A DNA stretch of 64,000 nucleotides from Rhizophlyctis rosea (GCA_027596075.1 JADGJC010000064.1:1-64000); one strand, 5' to 3'. Counted from the first letter of the stretch, positions 22,785-35,900 are shown. Translations and numbers: made by a program. Notes: generated by a model from the sequence alone, not told the origin.

Positions 22785-23823
22785 ATGAGCGCGGACTCTC
22801 TTGACGACGACTATTTCGCTGGTGACGAGCTTATTGGGCGGCAAACCAGCGACGCAGAAGAGCAGGATGGAGAAATTGAGGAAGTGGGGGAACGGGAGCC
22901 ACTAGACGAAGAGCTGGACGACTCCCCAGTGCAGTCTGAAGAGACAACGAAGAAAAGGAAGCGGGAGGAAGATACGAAGGAAGAGAAGAAGGTAGCCTTG
23001 CTCGATCATGGAGAGAACATGGAAGAATTTCTGATGAATGTTATTGCATGAAATGTCTCAGAAAAAGAAGAAGAAGCCAAAGAAGGTGTGGGAAGATAGA
23101 GTCACGGGGGAGTCGGTACTGGAGGAAGCTGGTATGTGGCCTGGTACCATCGTCAAATATTCCTACCCGGCTCATGTCTGAGTATTCACAGGAGTGGAAC
23201 CACATCTGTGCGAAGCATTTACTGAACCACATGACGATGATAACTTGACGAGTTTCGTTAAGACCTGTAAGTTGACCGCGTTTGCGGTGATCAAATGGAG
23301 ATGGCGTAATAACAACCCTTCTTCCCTTCAGTGTTGCCAAATTACGAGAAGGAACTCACCAACCCATCAAAACGCGCACATAATGGATCACCTCGTGTCA
23401 TTATCATCACCAGTAGCGCTATTCGAGCTGTGAACCTTATCAGAGCTGTGAAAACGCTGGGCAAATGTGCGAAGCTATTTGCGAAGCATCTGAAAGTGTC
23501 GGAACAAATTGCGCAGCTGAAGGCAGAAAAGACGCCGATTGCGGTGGGAACACCGAATCGGATTTTGAAGTTGTTGCAGGATGGGGAAGGTGGGAGGCCA
23601 TGTGTAGCTGAAAAGCTGCTCTCATTCCAGTGAATTGACGGCTCTCTTTCCTGAATTAGGGGCATTGGATCTGACGAAGCTCGCATACGTAATACTGGAT
23701 GGTTCACATAGGGATTCCAAGGAGCGGACATTATTTACAATCCCAGAAATCAAGACCGATCTGGTGTTGCTATTGAAGGAGATTGCCAAAACGCAGGGAG
23801 ACGCCGCCATGTGTATATACTAA
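22785..23823 (+). CDS. CMS1: CMS1-like small-subunit ribosome biogenesis protein
   Basis: Starts MSADSLDDDYFAGDE, with a long acidic and Lys-rich leader (TTKKRKREEDTKEEKK). The core has PHLCEAFTEPHDDDNLTSFVK, a P-loop-like strand SPRVIIITSSAIRAVNLIRAVK, KLFAKHLKVSEQ, TPIAVGTPNRILKLL, and, after an intron near 23,575-23,660, ALDLTKLAYVILDGSHRDSKERTLF. These match Cms1/CMSS1, a degenerate DEAD-helicase-like factor associated with 90S pre-ribosomes. The first intron is uncertain: a GTAGCC donor near 22,990 to CTCAG near 23,064 would link the Lys-rich leader to KKKKKPKKVWEDRVTGES. Confidence 0.82.
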
Positions 23824-23940
23824 AGCAAATACAACAAAATTGTGGGAGCTCAGTGTGTAGCTCTCATGTAGACATCTGCAGATGTCAGCGCACCTACGTG
23901 CCGTGGGTACCAAGCTTTTGACGAGATTCTATCTGAACGT

Positions 23941-24456
23941 TCAGTCTGCTTTGGGTGCTACAAAACCCATTTGTTCTCTGACCACCTGTCCAAACATACT
24001 CGCGTTTTTGGTTTCATATGTTTTGCACCCCTCCCAAACTCGGTCCTCCACACTTCTAACCAAAGTGTCGACCGTACACCATGCGAGCACTCCTTCCCCC
24101 TCCAACGCTTCTGCCAACTCGGTCTGGTGGTTATCCATCAGTTCCGTGTTGACCACAACAAGAAGTCGTTTTCCGGCTGCCAGCGCTTCGAATATCGAAC
24201 CCGACCCTGCGTGCGATATTATGAGGTCGGCGGCGAGCATGTCGGACCGGAGGGAAGGTTTGAATGCATAGGTTGTGACTTTGAGACCAGGGTGAGTGGG
24301 TGGAGGTGTTGCTATGGGACTATTGCCGTGTTGTATTGTTAGGTTGGTGATGGAGTGCTTGGCCAGAACAGAGAGGAAAGGTAGGGATGTGGCAAGGTCT
24401 ATCAACGAGTCGAAACGCGTTGTGCCAACTGTCAGAAAGGCACTTTTGCAACTCAT
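23941..24456 (-). CDS. ALG13: ALG13: UDP-GlcNAc transferase catalytic subunit
   Basis: Single-exon gene of about 171 residues from MSCKSAFLTVGTTRFDSLI. It carries the ALG13/MurG C-domain pattern: FLTVGTTRFD, ITNLTIQHGNS, SDMLAADLIISHAGSGSIFEALAAGKRLLVVVN and MDNHQTELAEALEGEG. With membrane-bound ALG14 it adds the second GlcNAc to dolichol-PP-GlcNAc on the cytosolic face of the ER. Length is typical of fungal ALG13. The start was chosen at 24456 because the upstream extension is unlike the family. It is convergent with CMS1 (117 bp) and divergent from UBC7 (295 bp). Confidence 0.93.
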   Translation of the reverse strand: MSCKSAFLTVGTTRFDSLIDLATSLPFLSVLAKHSITNLTIQHGNSPIATPPPTHPGLKVTTYAFKPSLRSDMLAADLIISHAGSGSIFEALAAGKRLLVVVNTELMDNHQTELAEALEGEGVLAWCTVDTLVRSVEDRVWEGCKTYETKNASMFGQVVREQMGFVAPKAD

Positions 24457-24751
24457 TTGAAGACGCGTGTGATATAGAGTTATACAGTTCTGTCTTGCCA
24501 AACCTGTGACAGGCAGTCGCTGTGATGGGGAATTGATTGAATTCGCAGAAGGAAATTGAAAAGACCACCTGAAGCGACGATGGTCGATCGGCGTTCCCCT
24601 CACGTAATGGAGCTAAACCAGCTAACTACGCAGTCCTGATTCTGGCGCTCCTTCCTGATTCCCGTTGTCAATTGCTACATACCCTCCTTCATCCGCCCGT
24701 CTTGAACATTGTGCATTCAAACCTTCGTTAGAACCTTTCTACTCTCCCAAA

Positions 24752-25535
24752 ATGTACCGCTCTCCTTCTTCATCAACAGCGCTGAAGCGCCTCATGACGG
24801 AGTACAAAGGTGGGGCGTCAGAAGGCAGTCCTCACTTCTCACAAGCTGAACTGTAACTTACAACGTTTTTCCCACAGAATTGACAGTAAACGCCCCAGAA
24901 GGCATAACAGCGGGACCAATAGACGAAAACAACTTCTTCGAGTGGGAGGCACTTATAGCGTAGGTTCCCTCTGAGTCAATTGCGTTTCCCGTTTGACCGG
25001 ACAAATCATACCGCAAACACAGTGGACCCGCAGACACTCCCTATGAAAACGGCGTCTTCACCGCCACACTGAAATTTCCCAAAGACTATCCGTTGAGCCC
25101 TCCTGTCATGAAGTTCACATGTCCAATGTTCCATCCCAACAGTATGCCATCATCGATTCACAATTTTCTGTGTCCAAACTGATAGCATGCTTTCTTTGTA
25201 GTCTACCCTGACGGTACCGTGTGCATATCCATCTTGCACCCACCGGGCGAGGACCCGAACATGTACGAGTCGGCTTCCGAACGTTGGTCGCCAGTGCAAA
25301 GTGTTGAGAAGATTTTGCTATCGGTTGTGAGCATGCTAGCTGGTGGGTGCTTTGTCGACGGAACGACTTGAGATGGTGGCACTGACAGGACGATTCAACT
25401 TATGACCTAAATTTACAAACAGAACCAAATGACGAGAGTGGTGCAAACGTGGAGGCGTCAAAAATGTACCGGACTGATCGAGCACAGTTCGAGCGAATAG
25501 CTAGAGAAAACACGATGAAGGCATTGGGCCTATGA
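24752..25535 (+). CDS. UBC7: UBC7/UBE2G2-type ubiquitin-conjugating enzyme
   Basis: A short first exon ([19 protein letters not shown]) joins through a GTGGGG...ACAG intron to [30 protein letters not shown], then [24 protein letters not shown] and [23 protein letters not shown] (catalytic Cys in VCISIL). The extra acidic loop [17 protein letters not shown] is diagnostic of the Ubc7/UBE2G and Cdc34 classes. Ubc7 works with ER membrane E3 ligases in ERAD. About five exons with introns of 60-85 nt were followed; all expected residues are present. Confidence 0.93.
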
Positions 25536-25739
25536 ACGATGTTGCTCGATGTTCATTGGTTCGGCGTTCGAGGTTCCGTTTTGAAAACCGCAACAAGGCA
25601 ACGATCTTTGAATTTTCCAAATGATTCACATTAAATTATACATACATAGCGCAATCAATGCACTGCCCCCAGACGGGATTGCAAATGGCAAATATTCACA
25701 TGAAGAAACCCAACCCGCTTCCAGCAACCTTTATGATAC

Positions 25740-26512
25740 CTATTGCCCTGCCCCTCCCGACCCACTTCCTCCCCCCGTCATCATGCGTGCCTTCGCCTCT
25801 GCAAACATTTTTTCCTGCATTGCGGCTATTTCTTCTGAATTGAGATCAGTCTGTGGTTTGAGCGACCGTTTCTCACGATCCTGTAATGGTTCGTTTAGTG
25901 CTGTCCGTCCGCTTCGTTCACGCCACCCAAACGATTGGAGACAACACCAACCTTTTGAGATTTTGTGTGATCGTCGTAAACTTCCTGCACTTCCGCTACA
26001 AAACTCTCAAAACCCAATTGCTGCGGTAATGTTAAGAATATGGACTTTTTCTCATTTCAACATCGACAACTCACTTTCAGCGCTTCGATGACATGGTCTC
26101 CCGCAATTGTCTTCTTGGCCTCCTTCTCGCAAACCTCGTTCGCTTCGGATGATAGCAAGTGGATGAACTCTGCAATACAAAGATCAATTGCCTGCCATGT
26201 ATGACCGATTGCGTGGCATGACTAACCTACACAGCAGTCTGCGAGCACATCGCGAGTCTCCTTGGCACATTGCAAATCAGGTGGCATCATTTCTTGTATA
26301 AGCTTCGTGACCGTAGCTGGTGCCATTGAAGAGAAGTTGCAGAGCCGATGAGTATCATGCATGCAAGCCGTTGAGCGGACGTCATTGTATGTTGTGAAGT
26401 ACCACAGCTGGTCATCATCAACCTGGATACTGCCTAATAGGCTATGCATACCTTTCGGAAGCGACAGGTCCTCATCCGGGGCTCCAGTCAGTCCCTCAAG
26501 ATCGTCGTCCAT
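25740..26512 (-). CDS. NCB2: NC2-beta / DR1 transcriptional repressor subunit
   Basis: The start exon MDDDLEGLTGAPDEDLSLPK joins via a GTATGC...CCAG intron to ATVTKLIQEMMPPDLQCAKETRDVLADCC, then VEFIHLLSSEANEVCEKEAKKTIAGDHVIEALK, the canonical histone fold of DR1/NC2-beta. Further exons include EVYDDHTKSQK and, after the acceptor at about 25,870, DREKRSLKPQTDLNSEEIAAMQEKMFAEAKARM, ending in a Gly/Ser tail. NC2-beta pairs with NC2-alpha and binds TBP on DNA to block TFIIA and TFIIB. Confidence 0.9.
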
Positions 26513-26975
26513 ATTCAGGTTCGGAGATATAGAGAAAGGTGTTGTCTATGGGGTAAAGGTTGTTTGACCGCGCTGAGAAGTTATTGCAGGACAGTGTGCG
26601 TATGTGGGAATGTGTATAGTAATGGGAAGGATGTAAATACAGGATCTTGGGGAAAGGGTTTAGCTGGCCCGAGTGGGGGTGACGCGTGTCCGAACTGTGA
26701 TTTTCCTATGGGTCTTCGCCAGCGACCCCCCCACTTTTATTTGAATTGACTTTGGCTTCTGTGTTGGACCAACCCTGGAAAGGAAGGCTCAATCCCATGC
26801 AGGTTGCACATGCAAGCTCAGCGGGTGTTGCAAATTGAGTAAGCAAATAATATACTGCGCCATTTGCTGCGCGGGGCTTTCGAGACAAGCCACTTCACTC
26901 GCGTTCCACCTTCCTTGATCAGAAAGCGCGCTATTTTTGGCCTCCTGCTCCTACAATATTCAATCATTTCCCACG

Positions 26976-29900
26976 ATGGAGACGGCTTCGCGGAAGCGAA
27001 AGGCAGGCGTGTCTTTGCCAGACTTGGACCATACGGCAGGAGTTATACCGAAAACAGTGAACCAGTTTGCAGCACTGAGAGCTCTGAAACGAGTTCGAAG
27101 AGCTCCTGGGTCTTCGGCTCTAGCCATTGGCACCCCCAGACTGCCAAAACTAGCTGCTACCTCTTCTTCTCCAATCACTGATGTTGGCACGGAACTTGAA
27201 GACGAGGAAACTAGTAACAATTTACGGGATGTCTCCTTAGTGCCGATGGGAAACACAGGACGCGACGGTGGTCGCAGCCCGAAAGGAGAGCAGAATTGGC
27301 AACAACGACCGCGTCGACAACCGTTAGAACGCGAGAAGCCGCCGTGAGTTATAATAAGGTCATAGACTATTCTCAATAGCTAAGTTAGTTTCTTAGGGCA
27401 TTGGATCCGAATGTAGCTTCGACGTTTCTGCCTTCGGCTCAAACGTGCGTTTCGACAGGCAATGGCTTGTGTTTAGTGGCGATGAAGCCCGGCGAGGTGA
27501 GTAATCATGTGAGATTGTGTTGCGACAATCGCTTGAATCACGTCCGGCATATGTTACGATGGCGGTGCTCCGTGACCTGCCTGGATGGAAGGCATGTCCA
27601 AAGGGAGCCTTGGACGTTGTTTCATGGAAGCGTATGGCGAATAGGTGGTTCGATGATGAAGATCGTGACTGACGATTTCCGAACAATCCCGTATCCAGAC
27701 AATCTGCTTCCAAGGAATAGTACTTGTAGCTCCGATTCTTGGAGAATTCTGTATCATGGGACATCAATTCACCGCAGATCCAGCTTGGAAGGCCTATGCA
27801 ACTCCTTCTACCAACTCGTCCGTACCAGCTCGAAAAACGCCTAAACCGAAATCAAAACCAAAAGCACCATCCGCCACTACGACACCTTCAGCGCTTCCAT
27901 CAGCACCTCTCTTCTACCCTTGCTATTCGCCAAAGTCCACCAGTTTGATGGTAATCCAAGCAGCGACCGCGTCCGTGACCATGAATGGTGCAAATAGCTC
28001 TGTTGGCAGTGCTGTACATCTATCGACTACGCCGGGTCGAACTTCGAGTGACATAGCAGCATTGCTAGAACGCCTGAATATCACGGATGACACCATTGTA
28101 GTTGCTCTTCATACCATGGCGTTGAGCGGCATTGGCGAAATCGTCAGATTTGTCTCCGGGTGTGACGACCTCTTTGTTGGTGTTCCGCAGGTACGAAGGC
28201 CCATTTTATATGCGGCGGCTGCGAGATGTCCATATAGGAGTTGGTTGGGCAACAACATTATATAAGTGAGAATTGACAGTGGTTTCATTTGTACAATAGG
28301 GACAAATAGACTATTTCAAAATTGAAGGCTTCTATCCTGTAAGTTGTGACCCGGCAGTTGATTGATGTGGGTGGACGGATGGGGAACTCATGGTTGCATA
28401 CTGTTTAGATCTTTACTCCGAAGGAAGATATTAGTGCACTGATTGTTCCTAAACAATGGTCAGAAATCTGTCAAAATGCGATGGACCGAAGCAGCTATAA
28501 TGGTGAGGGACGCTATTTTCCTGTGCTGCAAAAGTAGTATGTAAGCGCCTGCTGAACCTACTCCGTGTTTCAGAGCCACAAATCATCTGCATTGTGGGCG
28601 GCAAGAATTTAGGGAAATCCACATTCTCACGAGTGCTCACCAACGGTTTGCTGAACAAGTGCGTCGCCCCGATCTTGTAGGCATTTGGAAAGATGACTCA
28701 CAACGTAAATTGTCTGCACAGGTACCCGGAGGTTGCATTTTTGGAATGTGATATCGGTCAATCTGAGTTCACACCGAGTGGCTTCACGTCTTTGCACGTT
28801 TTGAAGCATCCCATTCTTGGTGAGTGAGATGGCTCTTCTTATCTGGCCGACTTTGGCACATAAATTTATGCGCTCAACGGAATCCAGGCCCACCCTTCAC
28901 ACACACTCTCACGCCGCACAAGTCATTCTACCTTGGTGCGACGTCTCCGAAGAATGATCCCGATTTTTATATAGCATGCTTGCTTGAACTTGTTGATACT
29001 TGGCGACGGGAGCTTGCAGTGCGCGCCGATGGTGTGGCTAGGCCCCTGGTCATCAATACTCATGGGTGGATCAAAGGTATGTAAATGCTGCCGCCTTGAG
29101 CGGGCTTTCAGATCAGACATATGATTCTGTACATCTGCAGGAATGGGTTTCGATCTTTTGCTGCATTTCCTGAAACTTGTTCCACCCCAAACGGTCGTCC
29201 AAATGCGCTGGTCGCAACCAGGACCAGGATATCAGGCCAAGAACCTACCACCCGAATTTGCCGACATGGTGCGTAATGCACTAAGAGGCGACAATGAGGG
29301 TGTCAATGGAAGCGGTCGGGGAGAATCGGTTGATACTGTGCAGGTTGTTGAGGTGGAGGGTTTTGAGGGTAGTGGACGGTGAGACTCAATGTCTTGTACG
29401 CGGTTTGGGGAACAACTCCTGGTCTAACGAGTTTCGCATTCATAGGTCAAAGTACTCTGCACCAGATATTCGCAGCTTATCTCTCATCTCCTACTTCCAC
29501 CAAAGGAACGGCGACCCAACAGCCCCAATCACCGATCCCTCCACATGCAACACTTGGTGGGACTTCCATAGTCCTCTTTCGGCTCGAATTCCGTTCAAGG
29601 TTTCATGGAACGAAATCCGTGTAAAGTTTTTGAATGGCGAAGTTCCCGTCAGTCAAACCCTGCACGCCCTAAACGCTACCATTGTCGCCATTGTTCGCGA
29701 TTATGCAACCTATGAGATGCCACCTATTCCAGGATTGGACTCCACACCTACAGATGAAGTTGCGACCGCACCATTAGAGTCCACAGACCCAGCCTTGTCC
29801 CTCCGCACCATCCCTTCTTCCATTCCATTCCATCCCGCCATGCACAACGCCGTCGGACTCGCCATTGTGCGCGGAATCGATGTGGAGGATCAAGTCTATC

Positions 29901-30243
29901 ATGTTATTGTTGGAGGCAGTTTGGAGCGAGAGGAGAGGGCACTGGACGGCGTGAATATGATGGTTCGGGGAGGGGGAGTGGAGATGCCGGCTTGGTGTTT
30001 GTGTAGCGGCTATGAGGTCAGTTGCACCACTCATTTGTAGTCTCCATCTGCCTTTTGTCCAAGTGAGATTGAGGAGTGGACATGCCAACCCATATTGACA
30101 TTATCCTCATTCTTCACATTCAGCGTTCTATCGCACACATCCCATATACTAGCCGAACTCCCACAGAAGGATTAGGAGCGCTTGCAAAACGCACTAGACA
30201 TAACCTGTTACGACGGAAAGGCAAAGGGAGCGGACCCACTTGA
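26976..30243 (+). CDS. GRC3: GRC3/NOL9 polynucleotide 5'-kinase (rRNA processing)
   Basis: Long multi-exon gene. A basic N-terminus (METASRKRKAG...ALRALKRVRRA) is followed by the beta-rich domain (LCLVAMKPGE, SWKRMANRWF). The CLP1-type kinase core then has Walker A IVGGKNLGKSTFSRVLTNG, VAFLECDIGQSEFTPSGF, GPPFTHTLTPHKSFYLGATSPKNDPDFYI, RPLVINTHGWIKGMGFDLLLHFLK and TVVQMRWSQP. The C-terminal domain contains DYATYEMPPIPGLDS and a basic tail ending RRKGKGSGPT. In yeast GRC3 phosphorylates the 26S pre-rRNA end after ITS2 cleavage with Las1. Walker A reads GGKNLGKST, still a valid GxxxxGKS/T. Exons between 27,500 and 28,550 were not all resolved. Confidence 0.88.
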
Positions 30244-30281
30244 ATGATCGTGTTCATAGGACTTTTCGTAATACACGTAAT

Positions 30282-31307
30282 TCATAGAAGCCCATGAGAT
30301 CTCAGTCGTAGCACCAGCTCCTCTATTCGACTGTCTTTCAAGACCAGTAGTTCTTCCAATTTGCCCACTTTTAGTTGCAAAATCTGCGGATTCAAAAATG
30401 ATAGATTGGTAACGCGCGCGGTTGGTGCAGTGTCATATGCAAAATAGCCCACCTGAATGGTGTCCTGTAGTTCCAAGATCATCTGATCCTTTTCTTGTGG
30501 GCTTAACTCTTGCGTTGCCGAATACGTAGCTGATGCGGGTAATACCCCTGGCTGAATGTCAATCCTTCGTTGCTCAATGCACAAGGTTCCTCCCCATTGG
30601 ACTAACCGGCTGTGGTCCCTGGCGGATATCCATCTCCTGCCTCATACGCGGGCGCCGCACGCCCCTGTCCCCGCTGTGAAGGGTGGTGTGTTGGTAGTGG
30701 TGGTGGCCCTATTAGCTCGTATGATGGGCTGGAGGGTGGTAATGAGGATGGTTTCGGATCTTTGGCGCGTTTTGACAAGTATGCTTCGATCTGATAGTGA
30801 GGAACCCTTCAATGCCAAATTACGTCAATGCTACGATCCGCGGAACAGACCTTCTGACGTAGTTGGAACAGGAGGTATTCTATGTACCCTGGCCGGTTCT
30901 GTACTATCCCATTTATGACGTCCTCGCTGACAATATACCCTAGCTTGCGGAAAACCTTCTCTGTGATGAAAGGGCAAGTCAAAGCGTGTCCATTGTGGTT
31001 CAGATGACAACGACATACGGTTCAAGGTGTTCCAATTATACAACTTTTGAGCAACAGCATTGGCGGGTGGGTAGTTGTGTAGTTCCACTAGTTTTGGTAC
31101 AAAGTGACGGAGGATCTCTGCGGTTGCGACTGAGAAATGATCGGTAGATATGTAAATACTGTTGTCAATGCGCACGCAATAGGAGACGCTGGTTGCCTCA
31201 CCTCCGTCACTGAAATCCCTTGTGATATTGCGCTTCGGTCTGGATAGTGGGATTTCGTCAATCCATGCGTAGAGACTTTGGATCTCTTCTTCAGTGAGTT
31301 CTTGCAT
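30282..31307 (-). CDS. SPEF1: SPEF1/CLAMP-like CH-domain axonemal microtubule protein
   Basis: Starts MQELTEEEIQSLYAWIDEIPLSRPKRNITRDFSDG, joins in phase over an intron (acceptor TCTCAG near 31,129) to VATAEILRHFVPKLVELHNYPPANAVAQKLYNWNTLNR, and continues with FRKLGY, VINGIVQNRPGYIEYLL and LRQK. This is the SPEF1-type calponin-homology domain that binds microtubules of the ciliary central pair. The C-terminal exon has a coiled coil (ILQLKVGKLEELLVLKDSRIEELVLRLRSHGLL), also as in SPEF1. The protein occurs in organisms with motile flagella and is missing from Dikarya, so it argues for a zoospore-forming fungus. Confidence 0.92.
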
Positions 31308-31803
31308 GGTGTTGTCAATGATACTCTTAGTGGCTGAGAAGAATGTCAGCCTGTTGCATGGACGACTGAGAATGATGCTTCGCGGACTTCAAAGAGCAGT
31401 AGCTTTGCACTCCTGATTACGATATGTAAGGAAAGAGAACTTTAGCCGCGATTGTAAATATAGGAAGGGAAGGTGGTGAATGATGGAGGGAGACGCATTT
31501 TGGAGATGCGAGTGGCCGGGACGCATTTCTTACGTAAGCACCACATTGGCCTCTGACGCCATAAGTTCATTTATCAAGGGCACCAATTGATACATTGTGA
31601 TTGATGATTGATTTGCTGACCAACCATCGTGCATCAGGTCGCCGCGCTTCTCGCTCGGTCCTTCGCTTGGCCCCTTGTCCGTGTTTCAACCTCCTCCATT
31701 CCGAAATTTCACACCTGCACACACCTTTTCACACCAGCCAGACAGCAGCTTTCCCATAACATTGTGCGAGCATAACTACACTATATTGATCACTTTCAAA
31801 ATC

Positions 31804-32663
31804 ATGTCCATCTATGTTGAAACATCTGGAGGAGAACTCATCCTCCCAACGGGAACTCACGCACGGAGTCTCATCACAAAGTACAACTGCAGATGCATCC
31901 GAAGTAAATCGGTATGAAATAATTTCTCACCCTTGCACATCCACATACATCACACCGCTCAATTCCCTAACCGCACCTCAAACAGCACCAAAAACTCAAA
32001 GACTACTACATCGACTCCGTCCTCCCACCCGGCCACTACCACCTCATAGGCGAAAACCTCGGCTACATCGACCCAAAAACCTCCTCCGACTCCACATCAT
32101 CACAACCACAACCACCACCCGACCGCAACCAAGATATAAAACTCGCCCTCCGATCCCTCGAACAACTACAAGAACACCAGCACCAGCGCATCCAAAACTT
32201 GAACTGGGACTACGACTGCATGTTGCGGTCGCGGAGAAAGTTTCTGGCGGATGTGAGGAAGACGGTGGAGAGGGTTGTAAGGGAGGCGGAGTTAAGGAAG
32301 GGGGTTGGGATGGGTGGGGGTGGGGTGGTGGGTGGTGGGGATGGGTGGACGATGGGGAAGGGGGTGTTTATGCATCCTTTTGGGAGTTCGCTTGGACTTT
32401 TCAGTAACGGCCACACTATCAGCAATGGGGTTAGATGTGACGCGGGGGCGGCTCCTGCAGCGGATGGATCGATGCTGGGTGGGTGGGGTCAGATTATGCC
32501 TCCGTGGGAGGGTGGGGGAGGCGGTGGTTTGATGAACGGACCTATGCCCCATGGCGGTCCGTCTTGTGCAGTACCTGGAGATGGAAGTTCGGCATTTTTC
32601 CATCTTGGACCGAATACGGTGTCGGGACATATGCACCCACCGTTGATCAGATCGGGTGTTTAG
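31804..32663 (+). CDS. Orphan protein with Gly/Met/Pro-rich C-terminus
   Basis: Not recognised. Exon 1 (MSIYVETSGGELILPTGTHARSL...) joins in phase across a GTATGA...ACAG intron (about 31,912-31,985) to HQKLKDYYIDSVLPPGHYHLIGENLGYID, then a predicted helical or coiled segment (LALRSLEQLQEHQHQRIQNLN...FLADVRKTVERVVREAELRK) and a low-complexity GGGG/GW/MP tail. The coding strand is strongly C-rich up to about 32,215 and strongly G-rich after it, without losing the frame. No localisation signal is evident. An overlapping frame from 31,814 is less likely because it does not splice in phase. Confidence 0.55.
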
Positions 32664-32949
32664 GCAGGCTAACATTTTACAAAACATTCGTCTGGTAGGG
32701 AGATAGGGACGGATAGTATCAAGTGTATGACCTCAAGTATCAAAGTCACTCAACGCGGAATATAATAATACAATTCCCTTTTTGTTTCCACAATCATCTC
32801 ATGTTACTGTTCTGTGCAACCAATCTGCTGCGCATGTTCATCGCTGCATGATGTATTCATTGTTAACCCACATTCCCCAAACGCAACATTAGCAAAAAGA
32901 ATATATTACAAAATCAGAGGAAACAAAAAAATCTCCCCCGCAATCAAAC

Positions 32950-35900
32950 TTAGAACGCCGCCCTGTTCCTCAAATCCTCCAACTTCTTCGAAACCTCCGC
33001 AACAGTCTTATCCAAATCCTCCGCAACAGCCCTCTTCTTCTCAGGCGGAAGCAAATTAAACTGCTCACACAAATCCCCATCAATCGTCGCCCGCACCGGG
33101 ATGTAATAACTACGGTACGAAAGATGGTCCCGTCCACACAATGGAGGCAGTTCATTCCGGAGGTGCATCTCCAGCGTCTGCATGAAGTCAACGTCGTCTT
33201 TGGATACGAATGGAATCAAGGCGCCGATGGAGCCTAGGAAGGTGGTGTAGATGATGATGTCGCGTCCGCCGGGTGTCAAGCTGGCTTTGTTGACGGATGT
33301 TACGGTCGCGCCGGCGTGGAATTCCGCGACGTGTTGCAGCTGGTTTACGAAGACAAATGATGATAAGGTACGCCGAACGGAAGAAAGCTAACGTCAAAAG
33401 CACCTTACCTTGTGCGGCGCACCCTGCAAATATCCACGTTCATACACCAGCTTGTTCCCCGTCGGATCATCCTCAACCTCCTCACTCGTCTCTTGTGGCA
33501 ACCGATCCACAAACAGATTTCCAAACTTGTCCCCACCAACAACAGTGTCATAATCCACCATCGTGGATGCAGTGATCCATCTTGGTGTTGTGTCATCCGC
33601 AAAGATCACGATCCTGTTGTCGAAGTGTCGGTACGCGCAGTAATGGACGGATTCTTGAACGTCGCCGACGACGATGCGGTTGCCTTGGGTGTGGATGCTG
33701 ACGATGACGTTTGGGAATTGCTAAGGGATAACAAGCATTGGGCATCAAGTTTTCCGTTTGTTCAGACGTCGACAGAAACAATCCAACAAATTTTCCGTTT
33801 GTTCAGACGTCGACAGAAACAATCCAACAAACCTTGTTTTCGCACTTCCTAAGCAATTTCCTCTTTCCAAGTTCGTATATCCGCAGAGCATTTCCCATCC
33901 CCACCAACAATCTCCCCTGGAACGGACACATTGCGTACGGAATAGCATCCACGTCGGTCTGCAGACGTCCAGTTTAGTATTGTATCCCACTTTGTCACCA
34001 AACAATTGAAGCACCAACCTGATGGACAAGCTCCAAAGCACTTCCGTCTTCAACAAATCGGTACACGTGCAACCGTCCCGTGGTGAAACTTTTCGGTGAC
34101 AAAGACACATCGACTGCTGTTCCTACCACTAGGAAAGACTCGCCGTTCTGATTGTTGAAGACACATGTTGTAACACTGCAAGATATATACAAAATCAATC
34201 AGATAGGTCCAGCGCGTAGGGCAAATAAATTCGAAATATACCTGAACGCCGCCTCATTCCTGTCCAAATCCAAAACACTCAAAGCCTCCCCATCCTTACT
34301 GATCAATCTAATACACGATCCCCATTGCCCAGGATCCGCTTTCGGTAGTCCAAACTGGTCCACTGGTAGTTCTTGCGAGGAGGGTTCTTCACCTTCCACT
34401 TCCATAGCGTCATCTTGGTTTTGGGCAAGCAGCTGCTGCCGTGCACCAGGGCTGTACGTCCCGTGTTCCGATTCAATGACGACGATGGTTTTGGTGTGAG
34501 GGTGCACCGTGAAGCGACGCGGAGTGTATGTGGACGGCACAATGGTTTGGTGGAAGACGTTGCCGAGCTTTTCGACCGTGATGATTCTGCAAAGAGAAAA
34601 AGGATCAGAGATACCAATTGCGGAAAGTTCCACTTTCCATCTCACCGAAGTGTGTTGCCAGCAATAGCAACAATCCCCTCTGGACACTGCTCGGAAGTAA
34701 AACTCGATCCATATTCCAGCATCTCATACGACAACGGAATCAACTTGTTCCGACTTTGAAACGTGAATGACAACCATGGGCGACTGGAAAGAGCAAGGAC
34801 TGCCGAGCTGCCTTGGATGGTAACCAAATGCAGCTTGACTGGACGTGCGCCCAGGAAGCGCACTCGAGTATCGCTCATGGTACCCGTGACGGAGTCAAGA
34901 GAGCTTCGGAAAAGCAGACCATTTTGACACCCGATGTTCACATACAAATTTCCAACCGTGGTTCCTGTATCCATCATTTCGACTACAGCCAAGGACTCGA
35001 TGGGTGCATTCACGCTCTGAAGATTTTGATCAGAAAAAAGCACTTGCAGAAACGGTGTCATGTTCGACATACCTGCAGTCCCAAATTGTCCCAGCAATTG
35101 TTCACATCCAGAGACAAAATCCTCACTGCATTGATACCTTCCGTTGGGTCCGTGTATCCGACAGCCTAGCACGGCGAATGATGAATACCAATGCAGTGAC
35201 GAGAACCACCGCCAATGACTTACTAAGAATTTAGTCTGTTGACGACGATCAGGAACAGGTCCCAATGCCAACGCTGTCACTAATGCTTCCATAGGCTTTC
35301 GCGTTTGGTATTCATCCAAATGCCCGCTTGCATCCAACTTGAAGTACACAAGCTCGCCTCCAGACAGCGCAATGACGACCTAAGAGAAGAACATTGAAAA
35401 ACGGAGTTCCAAGTGACATTAGCTTGATATTGTTACACACCTGACGTTGATTGCACGCTGCTCGGATGATAGCTTTATTGCCCGGAGTCTTCCATTCGCT
35501 GACACGCCTGTCCGATCTGATGTGCCGAATGCCGCGTGGGTAGATCTAAAAGGACAGATGAGCATCTTATCCGCATGTACCAGCTGCATATGCAAATACA
35601 TACTTGAACAAGAGCGTCATCACCGAGTTGAGCTACCATCAACGTTGGCGTGCTGTTCAGGAAACCTGTGTCTGTCACCTCCTCCACCGTTTCGCCAATC
35701 GAGAGAACCAGCGTAGCGTCAACGAAGGAAACGATGATGTATGCATCGTACTCATCTTGTATACCTCGAGTTAGCTTGATCTCCTTCATGTGATTTAACC
35801 GGAAAAAAACATACCACTGGCGCTTGACTTCACAGTCCACACTGCATTTGGATTCCCAGGCAATTCACTGACGGCCATTTCGGATACTTCCAAACCGTGT

